Assembly: GCF_039521925.1 (NCBI RefSeq)
Contig: NZ_BAAACY010000053.1
Location: 33,617 to 97,616, forward strand
Source of the DNA: Virgibacillus salarius
Lineage (GTDB): Bacteria > Bacillota > Bacilli > Bacillales > Amphibacillaceae
Reading direction: 5' to 3'
DNA length: 64,000 nucleotides
Shown here: positions 8,790-17,952 of the stretch, piece by piece
Position numbering within the stretch: position 1 is the first letter of the stretch
How the letters are laid out: each line of letters starts with the position of its first letter
Position numbers and translations under genes: made by a program
The notes under the pieces: generated by a model
Seen by the model: the letters and a program-made list of their open reading frames with translations, nothing else
What the model was told of the DNA's origin: nothing
The model's database searches: none

Positions 8790-9121
8790 CAATTAATTTC
8801 CTCCTGAATAAGCCAATTTAACAAAAGTATCGCTGTTTTCACGCCACCCATTGCGGAAAGAATAAATAATGCCTGTTTTACTAAATCCATGGTTGATCCA
8901 TCATAGATACCCTTTTCAAAATTCGCAATTGCATCAAAGGTTCCACCAATCGCAGCTACTATTGCCCAAATACGTAAACGGTTAGCAATTCGACCAATAT
9001 CATATATTGGTGCATCTCCAGTGACAAATGCACCGATACTTCCAATAATTGATCCACCAATTATGACACCAAAAGCAATAAAGTAACAATGTATAAACGT
9101 CTCAAAAAATCGTTCTTCCAT
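8789..9121 (-). CDS. ytrH: YtrH, sporulation membrane protein
   Basis: 110 aa, mostly hydrophobic with about three membrane segments, Gly-rich near the start (FGVIIGGSIIGSIGA) as in YtrH. The frame runs to 9145, but the ATG at 9121 is preceded by GAGGAG and gives MEERFFETF, which fits the family. It is the first gene of the ytrH-ytrI pair and carries a good sigma-E promoter upstream. B. subtilis ytrHI is in the sigma-E regulon. Confidence 0.9.
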   Translation of the reverse strand: MEERFFETFIHCYFIAFGVIIGGSIIGSIGAFVTGDAPIYDIGRIANRLRIWAIVAAIGGTFDAIANFEKGIYDGSTMDLVKQALFILSAMGGVKTAILLLNWLIQEEIN

Positions 9122-9154
9122 AAGAACGCACTCCTCGTGAGCCATGTTAGTTCC

Positions 9155-9183
9155 ATTGTATGATTAATAAGGACAGGTTATGC
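9155..9183 (-). promoter_or_regulatory. Sigma-E promoter of ytrH-ytrI
   Basis: On the minus strand GCATAAC and CATACAAT are separated by 14 nt. The second matches the sigma-E -10 consensus and the spacing is right, agreeing with the known sigma-E control of ytrHI. Confidence 0.7.
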
Positions 9184-9223
9184 TTTTGAATCAGCTTTTC
9201 CGTATGCATGTTCTATCTAGATT

Positions 9224-9231
9224 GGTATAAT
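9224..9231 (+). promoter_or_regulatory. Extended -10 promoter of dnaE
   Basis: TGGTATAAT ends 31 nt before the dnaE ATG. The -35 is weak. Confidence 0.45.
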
Positions 9232-9262
9232 AAGAAGTAGAGATTTTAAAGGACGGGATACG

Positions 9263-12200
9263 ATGTCGTTTACACATTTACAAGTACGTAGCAGCTATAG
9301 TTTGCTGGACAGTACGATTACAATCGAAAAATTAGTGAAAAAAGCTATTGAGTTAGAGTATGATGCTTTAGCACTTACGGATTATCAGGTGCTGTACGGA
9401 GCAATTGATTTTTATAGGCAATGCAAAGCGTATGGGATCAAGCCTATCATAGGGATGATTATCACAGTGAGAGGCGAGAAAAATAATGATAAAGAACAAG
9501 TAACATTATTAGCTAAAAATAATCACGGTTATCAGAACTTAGCTAAGCTAAGTACACACATTCAGAAAAATGGAGAAGGAGGTATTACTATAAATGAGCT
9601 ATCTCCTTATGTGGCGGACTGCGTTGGTATTCTTTCGATTAATCATTCCTCTATAGCAAAAATACTATCATCAAACCTATATGAGGATATTCATACACTT
9701 TTATCAGGATTTATGAACTTGTTTAAGCAAGGAGATTTCTATCTTGGCATCGAAGCTAGTCGCACTGAAATAGACACGGTACTGATTCAAAAAGGAATGG
9801 AGTTCAAGGATCAATACTCCATTCCTGTAGTTGCATTAAATGATGTTCGCTATTTAGAGGAGAAAGAAGCCATTGCCTTTGATTGCTTACAAGCGATGAA
9901 AATGAATGAAAAGTGGAATGGAAAACAAATAAGTACGCATCTTCAGCATCATCATCTTCGTTCTAAAGTAGAGATGGATCATATATTTATTTCCTGGCCA
10001 GAAGTATTGACAGAAACGGAAAACATAAAAGCCAAATGTGACGTTAACTTTCAATTTAATCAACGTCATCTTCCATCTTTTCCACTTCCAAATGGGAATG
10101 AGGATGCACATGAGTTTTTAGAAAAGTTATGCTGGAAGGCAGTAAACTCTAAATATACCTTGCTAACAGATGAACTACGTAGTCGGTTAACCTATGAACT
10201 ACGTGTCATTGAATCTATGCAGTTTAGTGATTATTTTCTTATTGTGGCAGATTTCATTCGTTTCGCTAAACAAAATAATATTTTTGTTGGACCAGGTAGG
10301 GGATCTGCTGCAGGCTCATTAGTCGCTTATATTCTGGGGATTACGGAGATAGATCCGATAGAATATGACCTTCTATTTGAACGTTTTCTAAATCCAGAGC
10401 GCATGACCATGCCGGATATCGATATAGATTTTTCTGATACTAGACGCGACGAAGTGTTGATGTACATTCGTGAGAAATACGGGCATGATCATGTGGCTCA
10501 GATCATAACATTTGGAACCTATGCAGCTCGTTCATTGCTGAGGGAGCTCATAAAGACAATGGATATCAATCAACAGGATGCATCCTTCATTTTGCGACAT
10601 ATTCCAGTTCAGTCAAAGAAAGGTATTGTTCACATTGTTAACGAATCAAAGGAATTAAAAGAGTATGTAAAGGGATCTGAACAATTAAAAGTGCTGTTTA
10701 CCGTTGCAACAACATTAGAGGGAATTCCTAGGCATATTTCGACACATGCTGCTGGAATTGTCATAACACAGGATCCGCTTGTAGAGTATATTCCTTTAGC
10801 AACAAGCGGGTCAGATATCTGGCTAACTCAATTTCCAATGAATGATTTAGAGGATATAGGATTATTAAAAATTGATTTACTAGGGCTACGAAATTTAACA
10901 TTAATGGAGCGTGTTAATAGAACGATAAATTACTCGAAAAATAAAACAATTCATCTGAACGAAATCCCTGCTGATGATCAGGAAACATTTGCTTTGCTTA
11001 AAGAGGGGAAAACCAATGGTGTATTTCAGCTTGAATCCCAAGGGATGAAACAAGTACTTCGCGAATTACAACCATCAACATTTGAGGATATCGTAGCTGT
11101 TAACGCACTATATCGGCCTGGTCCGATGGAATATATTCCGACATATATAAAACGAAAACATCAGCAAGAAGCTATTGTTTATCCACATCCTGATCTTGCT
11201 TCCATTTTGGTTAAAACTTACGGAGTCCTTGTTTATCAAGAGCAAATTATGCAAATTGCTAGTAAGATTGCTGGTTTTTCTCTAGGGGAAGCTGATATAT
11301 TACGTAGAGCAGTAAGTAAAAAACAGGAAGCGGTAATGGAGGAACAAAAAGGGAAATTCATTGATGGCTGTATTGGAAATGGCTATGATCTATCTGTTGC
11401 TGAAGAGCTATTCGCTTGGATTGTTAAATTTTCTAATTATGGATTTAATCGCAGTCATGCAGTAGCATATAGTAAAATAACTTATCAATTAGCTTATTTA
11501 AAAACACATTTTCCTGCTGCTTTTTTTGCTGAACTCTTAAGCTCTTCCGTTAATCAACATGACAAACTACAAACGTATGTAAGGGAAATGAAGGAGTTAC
11601 AATTAACGCTGTTACCACCATCTATCAATAAAAGCTACGGGCGTTATTCGGTAGAAGGGGATTGTATTCGCATAGGCCTTCTTCAAATCAAAGGTATTGG
11701 GAAGCAAGTAGTACATGAGATTGTCCAAGCCCGCAAAGAACGTCCATTTAAGAATCTTTTTGATTTTTGTTTACGTATTTCATTAAAGACAGTGAACAGA
11801 CAAACAATTGAACTTTTGGTTATGTCAGGCGCAATGGATGAATTCCATGGCAACCGAGCTAGCTTGATGGCAACTATTGATCAAGCAATAGAACAAGGTG
11901 AGCTCTTTAAAGAGTTTCAAGGACAGCCTCGTTTATTCGATGATCAAATAGAATTAGAAGGTGAGTATGTACTAATTGAAGACTTTACGCAAATAAAAAA
12001 GCTAGCAGATGAAAAAGAATTACTAGGTATCTATGTCTCTGATCATCCATTAACTTCGTACAGAAAACAGTTACAGCGAAGTGGCTATATAAGGCTAGCA
12101 CATGCACGTAAGTTAATTGGAAAAAGAAACGTAAAGAGTGCGGCTGTTATTCAACAAATTAAAACGATTCGGACAAAGCGTGGAGACCCAATGGCTTTTC

Positions 12201-12628
12201 TTACATTAGGAGATGAAACAGGTGAAATGGAGGCAGTGGTCTTCCCAGATTTATATCGTCAAATTAATCGGTGGTTGAAGGAAGAGTTGCTTGTTATTAT
12301 GGAAGGGAAAATAGAATCTCGAAATCAACGAATACAATGGTTACTCTCATCAGTAGAGCTGTTATCGGAGGAGGTGCTATACAAATTAACAACAGGTAGG
12401 CTGTTTATAAAAATTTCTGGGAATAGTAGTGAGTCGGAATTAAAAAAGATCAAGCAAATAGCGAATCATAACCCTGGTAATACGCCAATCATTATTTTTC
12501 AGGAAGATACAAGAAGGACATATCAGCTTTCTGAGGAATATTTCATTCATCCAAATAGAGAAAGCATCAAAAACTTGGAAACATACTTTGGAAAAGAATC
12601 TGTTGTGTTCGATTCAGACAAACAATAA
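9263..12628 (+). CDS. dnaE: DNA polymerase III alpha subunit DnaE
   Basis: Replicative C-family polymerase (1121 aa). In Firmicutes it extends primers on the lagging strand before handing over to PolC. Order: PHP domain (about 1-200), palm/fingers with GPGRGSAAGSLVAY and the catalytic PDIDIDFSD (about residues 385-391), tandem HhH region (about 790-880), OB fold (about 960-1040). Several PHP metal ligands are absent (HLQVRSS, ALTDYQ), as in B. subtilis DnaE, so that domain is probably structural. It starts a rightward metabolic block. Confidence 0.97.
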   Translation: MSFTHLQVRSSYSLLDSTITIEKLVKKAIELEYDALALTDYQVLYGAIDFYRQCKAYGIKPIIGMIITVRGEKNNDKEQVTLLAKNNHGYQNLAKLSTHIQKNGEGGITINELSPYVADCVGILSINHSSIAKILSSNLYEDIHTLLSGFMNLFKQGDFYLGIEASRTEIDTVLIQKGMEFKDQYSIPVVALNDVRYLEEKEAIAFDCLQAMKMNEKWNGKQISTHLQHHHLRSKVEMDHIFISWPEVLTETENIKAKCDVNFQFNQRHLPSFPLPNGNEDAHEFLEKLCWKAVNSKYTLLTDELRSRLTYELRVIESMQFSDYFLIVADFIRFAKQNNIFVGPGRGSAAGSLVAYILGITEIDPIEYDLLFERFLNPERMTMPDIDIDFSDTRRDEVLMYIREKYGHDHVAQIITFGTYAARSLLRELIKTMDINQQDASFILRHIPVQSKKGIVHIVNESKELKEYVKGSEQLKVLFTVATTLEGIPRHISTHAAGIVITQDPLVEYIPLATSGSDIWLTQFPMNDLEDIGLLKIDLLGLRNLTLMERVNRTINYSKNKTIHLNEIPADDQETFALLKEGKTNGVFQLESQGMKQVLRELQPSTFEDIVAVNALYRPGPMEYIPTYIKRKHQQEAIVYPHPDLASILVKTYGVLVYQEQIMQIASKIAGFSLGEADILRRAVSKKQEAVMEEQKGKFIDGCIGNGYDLSVAEELFAWIVKFSNYGFNRSHAVAYSKITYQLAYLKTHFPAAFFAELLSSSVNQHDKLQTYVREMKELQLTLLPPSINKSYGRYSVEGDCIRIGLLQIKGIGKQVVHEIVQARKERPFKNLFDFCLRISLKTVNRQTIELLVMSGAMDEFHGNRASLMATIDQAIEQGELFKEFQGQPRLFDDQIELEGEYVLIEDFTQIKKLADEKELLGIYVSDHPLTSYRKQLQRSGYIRLAHARKLIGKRNVKSAAVIQQIKTIRTKRGDPMAFLTLGDETGEMEAVVFPDLYRQINRWLKEELLVIMEGKIESRNQRIQWLLSSVELLSEEVLYKLTTGRLFIKISGNSSESELKKIKQIANHNPGNTPIIIFQEDTRRTYQLSEEYFIHPNRESIKNLETYFGKESVVFDSDKQ

Positions 12629-12635
12629 TCATTAC

Positions 12636-12663
12636 TTTACAGACACGAACCATCTGTTATAAT
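12636..12663 (+). promoter_or_regulatory. Promoter of the malic enzyme gene
   Basis: TTTACA, 16 nt, then TATAAT with an extended -10 TG (TGTTATAAT). It starts just after the dnaE stop. Confidence 0.75.
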
Positions 12664-12744
12664 GGAGAGGTTAAGGGTGGTCAGACCACTATAAGCATCG
12701 AAGGTAATTAGTATTTTTTCTGCGAAAGGGAGCGATTAGTAAAG

Positions 12745-13983
12745 ATGGCAAGCTTAAGAGATAAAGCGTTGCACTTGCATAAAGTAAATAAAGGTAAACT
12801 AACGACACAATCAAAGATACCAGTTACCAATGCAAAGGAGTTGAGTCTAGCATATTCTCCTGGAGTAGCTGAACCTTGTAAGGAAATTCATGACCATAAG
12901 GAAACGGTTTATGATTATACAATGAAGGGGAATATGGTTGCGGTTGTCAGTGATGGCTCAGCGGTGTTAGGACTTGGAAATATTGGGCCAGAGGCAGCAC
13001 TTCCAGTAATGGAAGGGAAGTCTGTCTTATTTAAAAGCTTTGCTGGTGTAGATTCCTTTCCTATTTGCTTGGCTACCCAAAATGTAGAAGAAATTGTAAA
13101 TGCTGTAAAGCTGATGGAGCCTACATTTGGTGGAGTGAATCTAGAGGATATAGCAGCACCAAATTGTTTTATCATTGAAGAGCGTCTTAAAAAGGAAACA
13201 AATATACCTATATTCCACGATGATCAGCATGGGACTGCTATTGTAACTGTTGCAGGATTAATCAATGCACTTAAATTAGTCGGTAAGTCTTTTTCGGATA
13301 TTAAAGTTGTAGCAAACGGAGCTGGAGCAGCTGGGATTGCAATTATTAAATTATTATATAGCTTTGGCGTACGTGATATGGTTATGTGTGACTCTAGAGG
13401 TGCCATATTTGAGGGACGTTCATATGGTATGAACGACGTGAAAGAAAAAGTGGCAAAATATACGAATCAGGCTAAAAAAGAAGGTAGTCTTGAAGAAATG
13501 CTTGATGGTGCTGACGTATTTATTGGTGTATCCGTAGGTGGTGCACTAACGAAGGAAATGGTAGAGAAAATGAATGATGATTCGATTATATTTGCGATGG
13601 CAAACCCTGATCCTGAAATCATGCCGGAGTTGGCTAAGGAAGCTGGCGCAAAGGTGATTGGGACTGGCCGTTCTGACTTTCCGAACCAAGTTAATAATGT
13701 ACTTGCCTTTCCTGGGATCTTTCGTGGTGCATTGGATGTCCGAGCTACTAGAATTAACGAACGTATGAAGGTTGCAGCAGCAAATGCTATTGCTTCGCTA
13801 ATTTCAGAAAGTGAGTTAAATGAGGACTATGTAATTCCTGCTCCATTTGATGCTAGAGTTGCGCCTATCGTCGCCAAAAGTGTCGCACTTGCCGCAATGG
13901 AATCAGGTGTGGCTAGAATAGAAGTTGATCCAGAAGACGTAGCGGAGAAAACGAGAAGATTAACACAGATTGATGAAAAATGA
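12745..13983 (+). CDS. ytsJ: NAD(P)-dependent malic enzyme (YtsJ type)
   Basis: Oxidative decarboxylation of malate to pyruvate (412 aa, cytoplasmic). The N-terminal malic domain shows SLAYSPGVAEPCKEI and the metal-binding IPIFHDDQHGTAIV; the Rossmann domain has VVANGAGAAGIAI and ANPDPEIMPE. YtsJ is the main NADPH-producing malic enzyme of B. subtilis and sits upstream of accDA there too. Neighbours (dnaE before; a FadR-type regulator and accDA after) suggest a link to fatty-acid synthesis. Cofactor preference cannot be read directly. Confidence 0.95.
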   Translation: MASLRDKALHLHKVNKGKLTTQSKIPVTNAKELSLAYSPGVAEPCKEIHDHKETVYDYTMKGNMVAVVSDGSAVLGLGNIGPEAALPVMEGKSVLFKSFAGVDSFPICLATQNVEEIVNAVKLMEPTFGGVNLEDIAAPNCFIIEERLKKETNIPIFHDDQHGTAIVTVAGLINALKLVGKSFSDIKVVANGAGAAGIAIIKLLYSFGVRDMVMCDSRGAIFEGRSYGMNDVKEKVAKYTNQAKKEGSLEEMLDGADVFIGVSVGGALTKEMVEKMNDDSIIFAMANPDPEIMPELAKEAGAKVIGTGRSDFPNQVNNVLAFPGIFRGALDVRATRINERMKVAAANAIASLISESELNEDYVIPAPFDARVAPIVAKSVALAAMESGVARIEVDPEDVAEKTRRLTQIDEK

Positions 13984-14003
13984 TGTGTTAAAAGGAGTGA
14001 GTC

Positions 14004-14627
14004 ATGGCTGTGTCCATGCCATCAAAACAAAAAGTATATCACGGTGTATTAACCGAGATTCGACACTTTATTAATAGTAATAATTTACAACCAGGAGACA
14101 AGCTTCCTTCGGAAAGAGAGCTTGCTGAAAAGCTCCAAGCCGGAAGGTCTTCCATACGTGAGGCATTACGCGCAATGGAACTACTAGGTTTAATTGAGAC
14201 ACGGCATGGTGAGGGTACTTATTTAAGTGCTTATCGTTCTTATCAGACGGTTGAATTGCTCTCTTCTTTTATATTACAAGGAGATCAAATAAAGGTTGAA
14301 TTATTACTTACTATTCGAATATTAGAAAAAGAGGCAGCAAAACTTGCTTTTGATAGGATACATGAAACAGAAATCAAAGCGTTGAAAACGATTATAACTA
14401 GTGATGAACGAAAGCCAAACGATAGGCACGCTGCTTTTTTTAGTTATATCTTTGAAAGAACAGATAATTTGTTATTTACGAAGGTATGGCGTTTAATGTA
14501 TGAATTTGCTATCACCGTAGAGGATGTTTATACGAGTTCCATATTTTATCAAGAACTCATTCAGCTGTACGTTGAACGAGATTTTAATTCGATTGAAACG
14601 TTATTCGACGCTTTAGCTGATAAATAA
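14004..14627 (+). CDS. FadR-type GntR family transcriptional regulator
   Basis: 207 aa. N-terminal GntR winged helix (LQPGDKLPSERELAEKLQAGRSSIREALRAMELLGLIETRHGEGTYL spans it), then an alpha-helical ligand-binding domain of FadR type, on the short side. AAAGGAGTGAG precedes the ATG; only 20 bp separate it from the malic enzyme gene, so cotranscription is likely. Position directly before accD makes accDA or fatty-acid metabolism a plausible target, by inference. I do not recall it at this place in B. subtilis. Confidence 0.88.
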   Translation: MAVSMPSKQKVYHGVLTEIRHFINSNNLQPGDKLPSERELAEKLQAGRSSIREALRAMELLGLIETRHGEGTYLSAYRSYQTVELLSSFILQGDQIKVELLLTIRILEKEAAKLAFDRIHETEIKALKTIITSDERKPNDRHAAFFSYIFERTDNLLFTKVWRLMYEFAITVEDVYTSSIFYQELIQLYVERDFNSIETLFDALADK

Positions 14628-14771
14628 AGGTTTTTAGACGGCGGATTATGACAATTTTTTTAATTTGAGTTCGCTATACTATATATTATAGGGTTTCATT
14701 CTTGCTGTCTTTAAGGCACCAGGCTTTGTTGCTCGTATGCCATGGTTTTGTTGAAAAAAGGAGGAATTGCC

Positions 14772-15632
14772 TTGCTTAAGGATTTTTTTGGCAAGCGAAG
14801 AAAATACGCATCCATTCCTAGCGAACAAGCAAAAGCAGATGTTCCAGAAGGGCTAATGCAAAAATGTAACGGATGTCATAAAATATATTATCGAAAAGAA
14901 ATGAATAAGAATTTACAAGTTTGTCCAAATTGTGGGTATCATCACCCCTTACAAGCTTGGGATCGTATCGATACATTATTTGATGAAAACAGCTTTGAAG
15001 AATGGGATAATGATCTTATTACGAGTAACCCACTTCAGTTTCCTGGTTATGAAGAAAAAGTGGTAAAAGATCGTAAAAAAACAGGTTTAAATGAGGGTGT
15101 CGTTACAGGAAAAGGTACAATTGAAGGACAAGCTACAGCGTTTGCTGTCATGGATTCGACTTTTCGAATGGGAAGTATGGGATCTGTAATCGGTGAAAAA
15201 ATTGCAAGAGCATTAGAAAACGCAAAGAATGAAGGACTGCCCTTTATTATATTTACTGCATCTGGTGGAGCGAGGATGCAGGAAGGTTTATTAAGCTTAA
15301 TGCAAATGACAAAGACTTCTATTGCCGTGAAACGTTTTAGCGATGCAGGTGGGTTTATGGTTTCTGTCATGACGCATCCTACAACTGGCGGAGTATCTGC
15401 AAGTTTTGCATCAATAGGTGATTATAATATCGCAGAACCTGGAGCGTTAATCGGATTTGCAGGTAGACGAATTATTGAACAAACAATTAGGGAAAAATTA
15501 CCAGAAGATTTTCAGACTGCTGAGTTTCAATTAAAGCATGGACAACTCGATAAGGTTGTTCACCGTCAAGAAATGCAGGAACTATTATCAAAGTTGCTTA
15601 AGTTTCATCAGAAAGGTGGGGAAGAAGCGTGA
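14772..15632 (+). CDS. accD: Acetyl-CoA carboxylase carboxyltransferase subunit beta
   Basis: Zinc-finger beta subunit of the carboxyltransferase that moves the carboxyl group from biotin to acetyl-CoA, the first step of fatty-acid synthesis (286 aa). The four zinc Cys are CNGC and CPNC near residues 30-55; the crotonase-like core shows SGGARMQEG and TTGGVSASFA. A longer frame begins at 14742 without a ribosome site. The TTG at 14772 has AAGGAGG 7 nt upstream and gives LLKDFF with homologous spacing, so it is the start. It overlaps accA by 4 bp. Confidence 0.95.
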   Translation: MLKDFFGKRRKYASIPSEQAKADVPEGLMQKCNGCHKIYYRKEMNKNLQVCPNCGYHHPLQAWDRIDTLFDENSFEEWDNDLITSNPLQFPGYEEKVVKDRKKTGLNEGVVTGKGTIEGQATAFAVMDSTFRMGSMGSVIGEKIARALENAKNEGLPFIIFTASGGARMQEGLLSLMQMTKTSIAVKRFSDAGGFMVSVMTHPTTGGVSASFASIGDYNIAEPGALIGFAGRRIIEQTIREKLPEDFQTAEFQLKHGQLDKVVHRQEMQELLSKLLKFHQKGGEEA

Positions 15633-16585
15633 AACAAGTTTTAGAATTTGAGAAACCCATCGTTGATTTAAAAGAGAAAATCTCTGAACTTAAGCGATTT
15701 ACACAGGATAGTGAGATTGATTTATCGGATGAAATTACAACATTAGAGAAAAGGCTAGCTGTATTAGAAAATGATATTTACGGAAACTTAAAACCCTGGG
15801 ATCGAGTCCAACTTGCAAGACATTCAGAGCGTCCGACTACATTAGACTATGTTCATAAACTGTTCACCGATTTTATTGAATTTCATGGAGATCGGTTATT
15901 TGGTGATGATGAGGCAATAATTGCTGGAATAGCATATTATAAAGATAATCCAGTTACTGTTATAGGGCATCAACGTGGGAAAGATACAAAAGAAAATTTA
16001 CGAAGAAATTTCGGTATGCCACATCCAGAAGGCTACCGTAAGGCATTAAGACATATGAAGCAGGCAGAGAAGTTCGGACGACCAATCATTTGTTTTATAG
16101 ATACAAAGGGTGCATATCCAGGAAAAGCTGCTGAAGAAAGAGGCCAAAGTGAGGCGATAGCCCGTAATCTAATGGAAATGGCAGGCTTAAGAGTCCCCAT
16201 CGTATGTGTGGTTATTGGCGAAGGAGGCAGCGGTGGTGCCCTTGCCTTAGGAGTTGGTGATGAGATACATATGCTGGAAAACAGTACGTACTCTGTTATA
16301 TCTCCGGAGGGAGCTGCATCCATCCTGTGGAAAGATTCGGCATATGCTCAGCGTGCAGCTGAATCAATGAAAATTACCGCATATGATTTGAAGAAATTGC
16401 AAGTGATTGATAAGATAGTACCTGAGCCTAAAGGTGGAGCACATCGAGATTTAGACCAACAAGCGGCTTATTTGGATGAGGTATTAGAGCAATCGTTGCA
16501 TACGTTAAGTAAATGCTCTGCAGACACATTGCTTGAGAATAGATGGCAAAAATATAAACAGATCGGTGATTATAATCTGTTATAA
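15629..16585 (+). CDS. accA: Acetyl-CoA carboxylase carboxyltransferase subunit alpha
   Basis: Partner of AccD in the alpha2-beta2 carboxyltransferase (318 aa). An N-terminal helical hairpin (about 1-50) is followed by the core with GHQRGKDTKENLRRNFGMPHPEGYRKALR, IDTKGAYPGKAAEERGQ and VIGEGGSGGALA. It starts with GTG whose bases overlap the accD TGA, so translation is coupled and the subunits are made in balance. Confidence 0.96.
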   Translation: MKQVLEFEKPIVDLKEKISELKRFTQDSEIDLSDEITTLEKRLAVLENDIYGNLKPWDRVQLARHSERPTTLDYVHKLFTDFIEFHGDRLFGDDEAIIAGIAYYKDNPVTVIGHQRGKDTKENLRRNFGMPHPEGYRKALRHMKQAEKFGRPIICFIDTKGAYPGKAAEERGQSEAIARNLMEMAGLRVPIVCVVIGEGGSGGALALGVGDEIHMLENSTYSVISPEGAASILWKDSAYAQRAAESMKITAYDLKKLQVIDKIVPEPKGGAHRDLDQQAAYLDEVLEQSLHTLSKCSADTLLENRWQKYKQIGDYNLL

Positions 16586-16668
16586 CTCAAGTGCTGTTCT
16601 TTCTTCTTTTAAAGATTGCAAGGCAGTTTGTAAAGTGTTAAGCATATCAGGCGCGTACATTATTTTTA

Positions 16669-16705
16669 GAGGTTGACATTTTATGTCAACCTCATCTTCG
16701 TGTTT
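16669..16705 (+). terminator. Hairpin between accA and pfkA
   Basis: Perfect 11-bp stem GAGGTTGACAT/ATGTCAACCTC with a TTT loop and a T-rich tail a few bases later. Probably a terminator for the accDA transcript. Confidence 0.6.
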
Positions 16706-16825
16706 TTGATGAAATTCTCTATGTTCTACATGCTTTCAATTGCTATTTTACTAAATTCCAATTATCTTTAAGAGAGGGTATTATTAAACATAGATAAAAA
16801 GTTCGACTAGAGGTGAATTGTATTT

Positions 16826-17785
16826 ATGAAAAAAATTGGTGTATTGACTAGTGGTGGAGATGCTCCAGGAATGAATGCAGCCATTCGAGCAGTAGTACGA
16901 AAAGCCATTTATCATAATATAGAGGTTTACGGTATTAAATATGGCTATCAAGGATTAATGGAAGGTAATATTGAACGAATGGAAATTGGTTCAGTAGGTG
17001 ATATTATTCATCGTGGTGGTACGATTCTTTATTCTGCAAGAAGTCAAGAATTTAAAACAGAGGAAGGGCAACAAAAAGGTATTAAGCAGTTGGAGAAATT
17101 TGGAATTGAAGGATTAATCATTATAGGCGGTGACGGTAGTTTTCGTGGTGCTCAAAAACTAACCGAAAAAGGCTATCCTTGTATAGGTGTGCCAGGAACC
17201 ATTGATAATGACATTGCTGGAACTGATTTTACCATTGGTTTCGATACAGCACTTAATACTGTCATCGAGGCGATTGATAAGATACGTGATACAGCTACTT
17301 CGCATGAACGAACATATATTATAGAAGTGATGGGAAGAGATGCAGGAGATCTTGCACTCTGGGCTGGCTTAGCAGATGGTGCCGAGAGTATTCTTATCCC
17401 TGAAAAACAAGAAGATTTTAATATGGTTATAGAAAAGCTAAGGCGTGGGCATAAGCGTGGTAAGAAGCATAGTATAATTGTGCTCGCTGAAGGTGTTGGA
17501 AGTGGTTTTGAGTATGGTAAACGTATTGAAAAAGCAACAGATCTTGATACGCGTGTTACCGTATTGGGACATATTCAGCGTGGCGGATCACCAACTGCTT
17601 CAGATCGAGTCTTAGCTAGCAGACTAGGAGCAAAAGCGGTAGATCTGTTGCTGCAAGGAAAAGCTGGAAGAATGGTAGGAATTAAAAATAATTCTTTAGT
17701 AGATCATGACATCATTACGACATTGAACGAAGAACATACCATTAATGATGAGATGTACAAGCTGTCACAAGAATTATCTATATAG
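16826..17785 (+). CDS. pfkA: ATP-dependent 6-phosphofructokinase
   Basis: Phosphorylates fructose 6-phosphate in glycolysis (319 aa, the standard bacterial length). The motifs are complete: GVLTSGGDAPGMNAAIRA at the N-terminus, GGDGSFRGA for ATP/Mg, catalytic PGTIDNDI (Asp about 127), and EVMGRDAGDLA and HIQRGGSPTASDR for the sugar phosphate and effector. AGAGGTGAA lies upstream of the ATG. It precedes pyk by 167 bp, the usual Bacillus pfkA-pyk order. Confidence 0.98.
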   Translation: MKKIGVLTSGGDAPGMNAAIRAVVRKAIYHNIEVYGIKYGYQGLMEGNIERMEIGSVGDIIHRGGTILYSARSQEFKTEEGQQKGIKQLEKFGIEGLIIIGGDGSFRGAQKLTEKGYPCIGVPGTIDNDIAGTDFTIGFDTALNTVIEAIDKIRDTATSHERTYIIEVMGRDAGDLALWAGLADGAESILIPEKQEDFNMVIEKLRRGHKRGKKHSIIVLAEGVGSGFEYGKRIEKATDLDTRVTVLGHIQRGGSPTASDRVLASRLGAKAVDLLLQGKAGRMVGIKNNSLVDHDIITTLNEEHTINDEMYKLSQELSI

Positions 17786-17952
17786 TTTAGCTGTTTTTTC
17801 GGATGGTAACGAATTGTAATTTATTTTCACTCAACATGTTTTTATTGACGTATAGACGATAAAAGAACTGCCGTTAACACCGTTTCTCTAAGGGAATGAA
17901 TTCTTTTAAATAAGTGTTATTTTATTGGTATTAGCTAAGGAGGAAGCAAGAA

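Noticed and set aside
16582..16660. Minus-strand mini-frame of 26 codons (MYAPDMLNTLQTALQ...) after accA
   Set aside because: Too short, preceded by a hairpin and not by a ribosome site, and overlapping the accA end.
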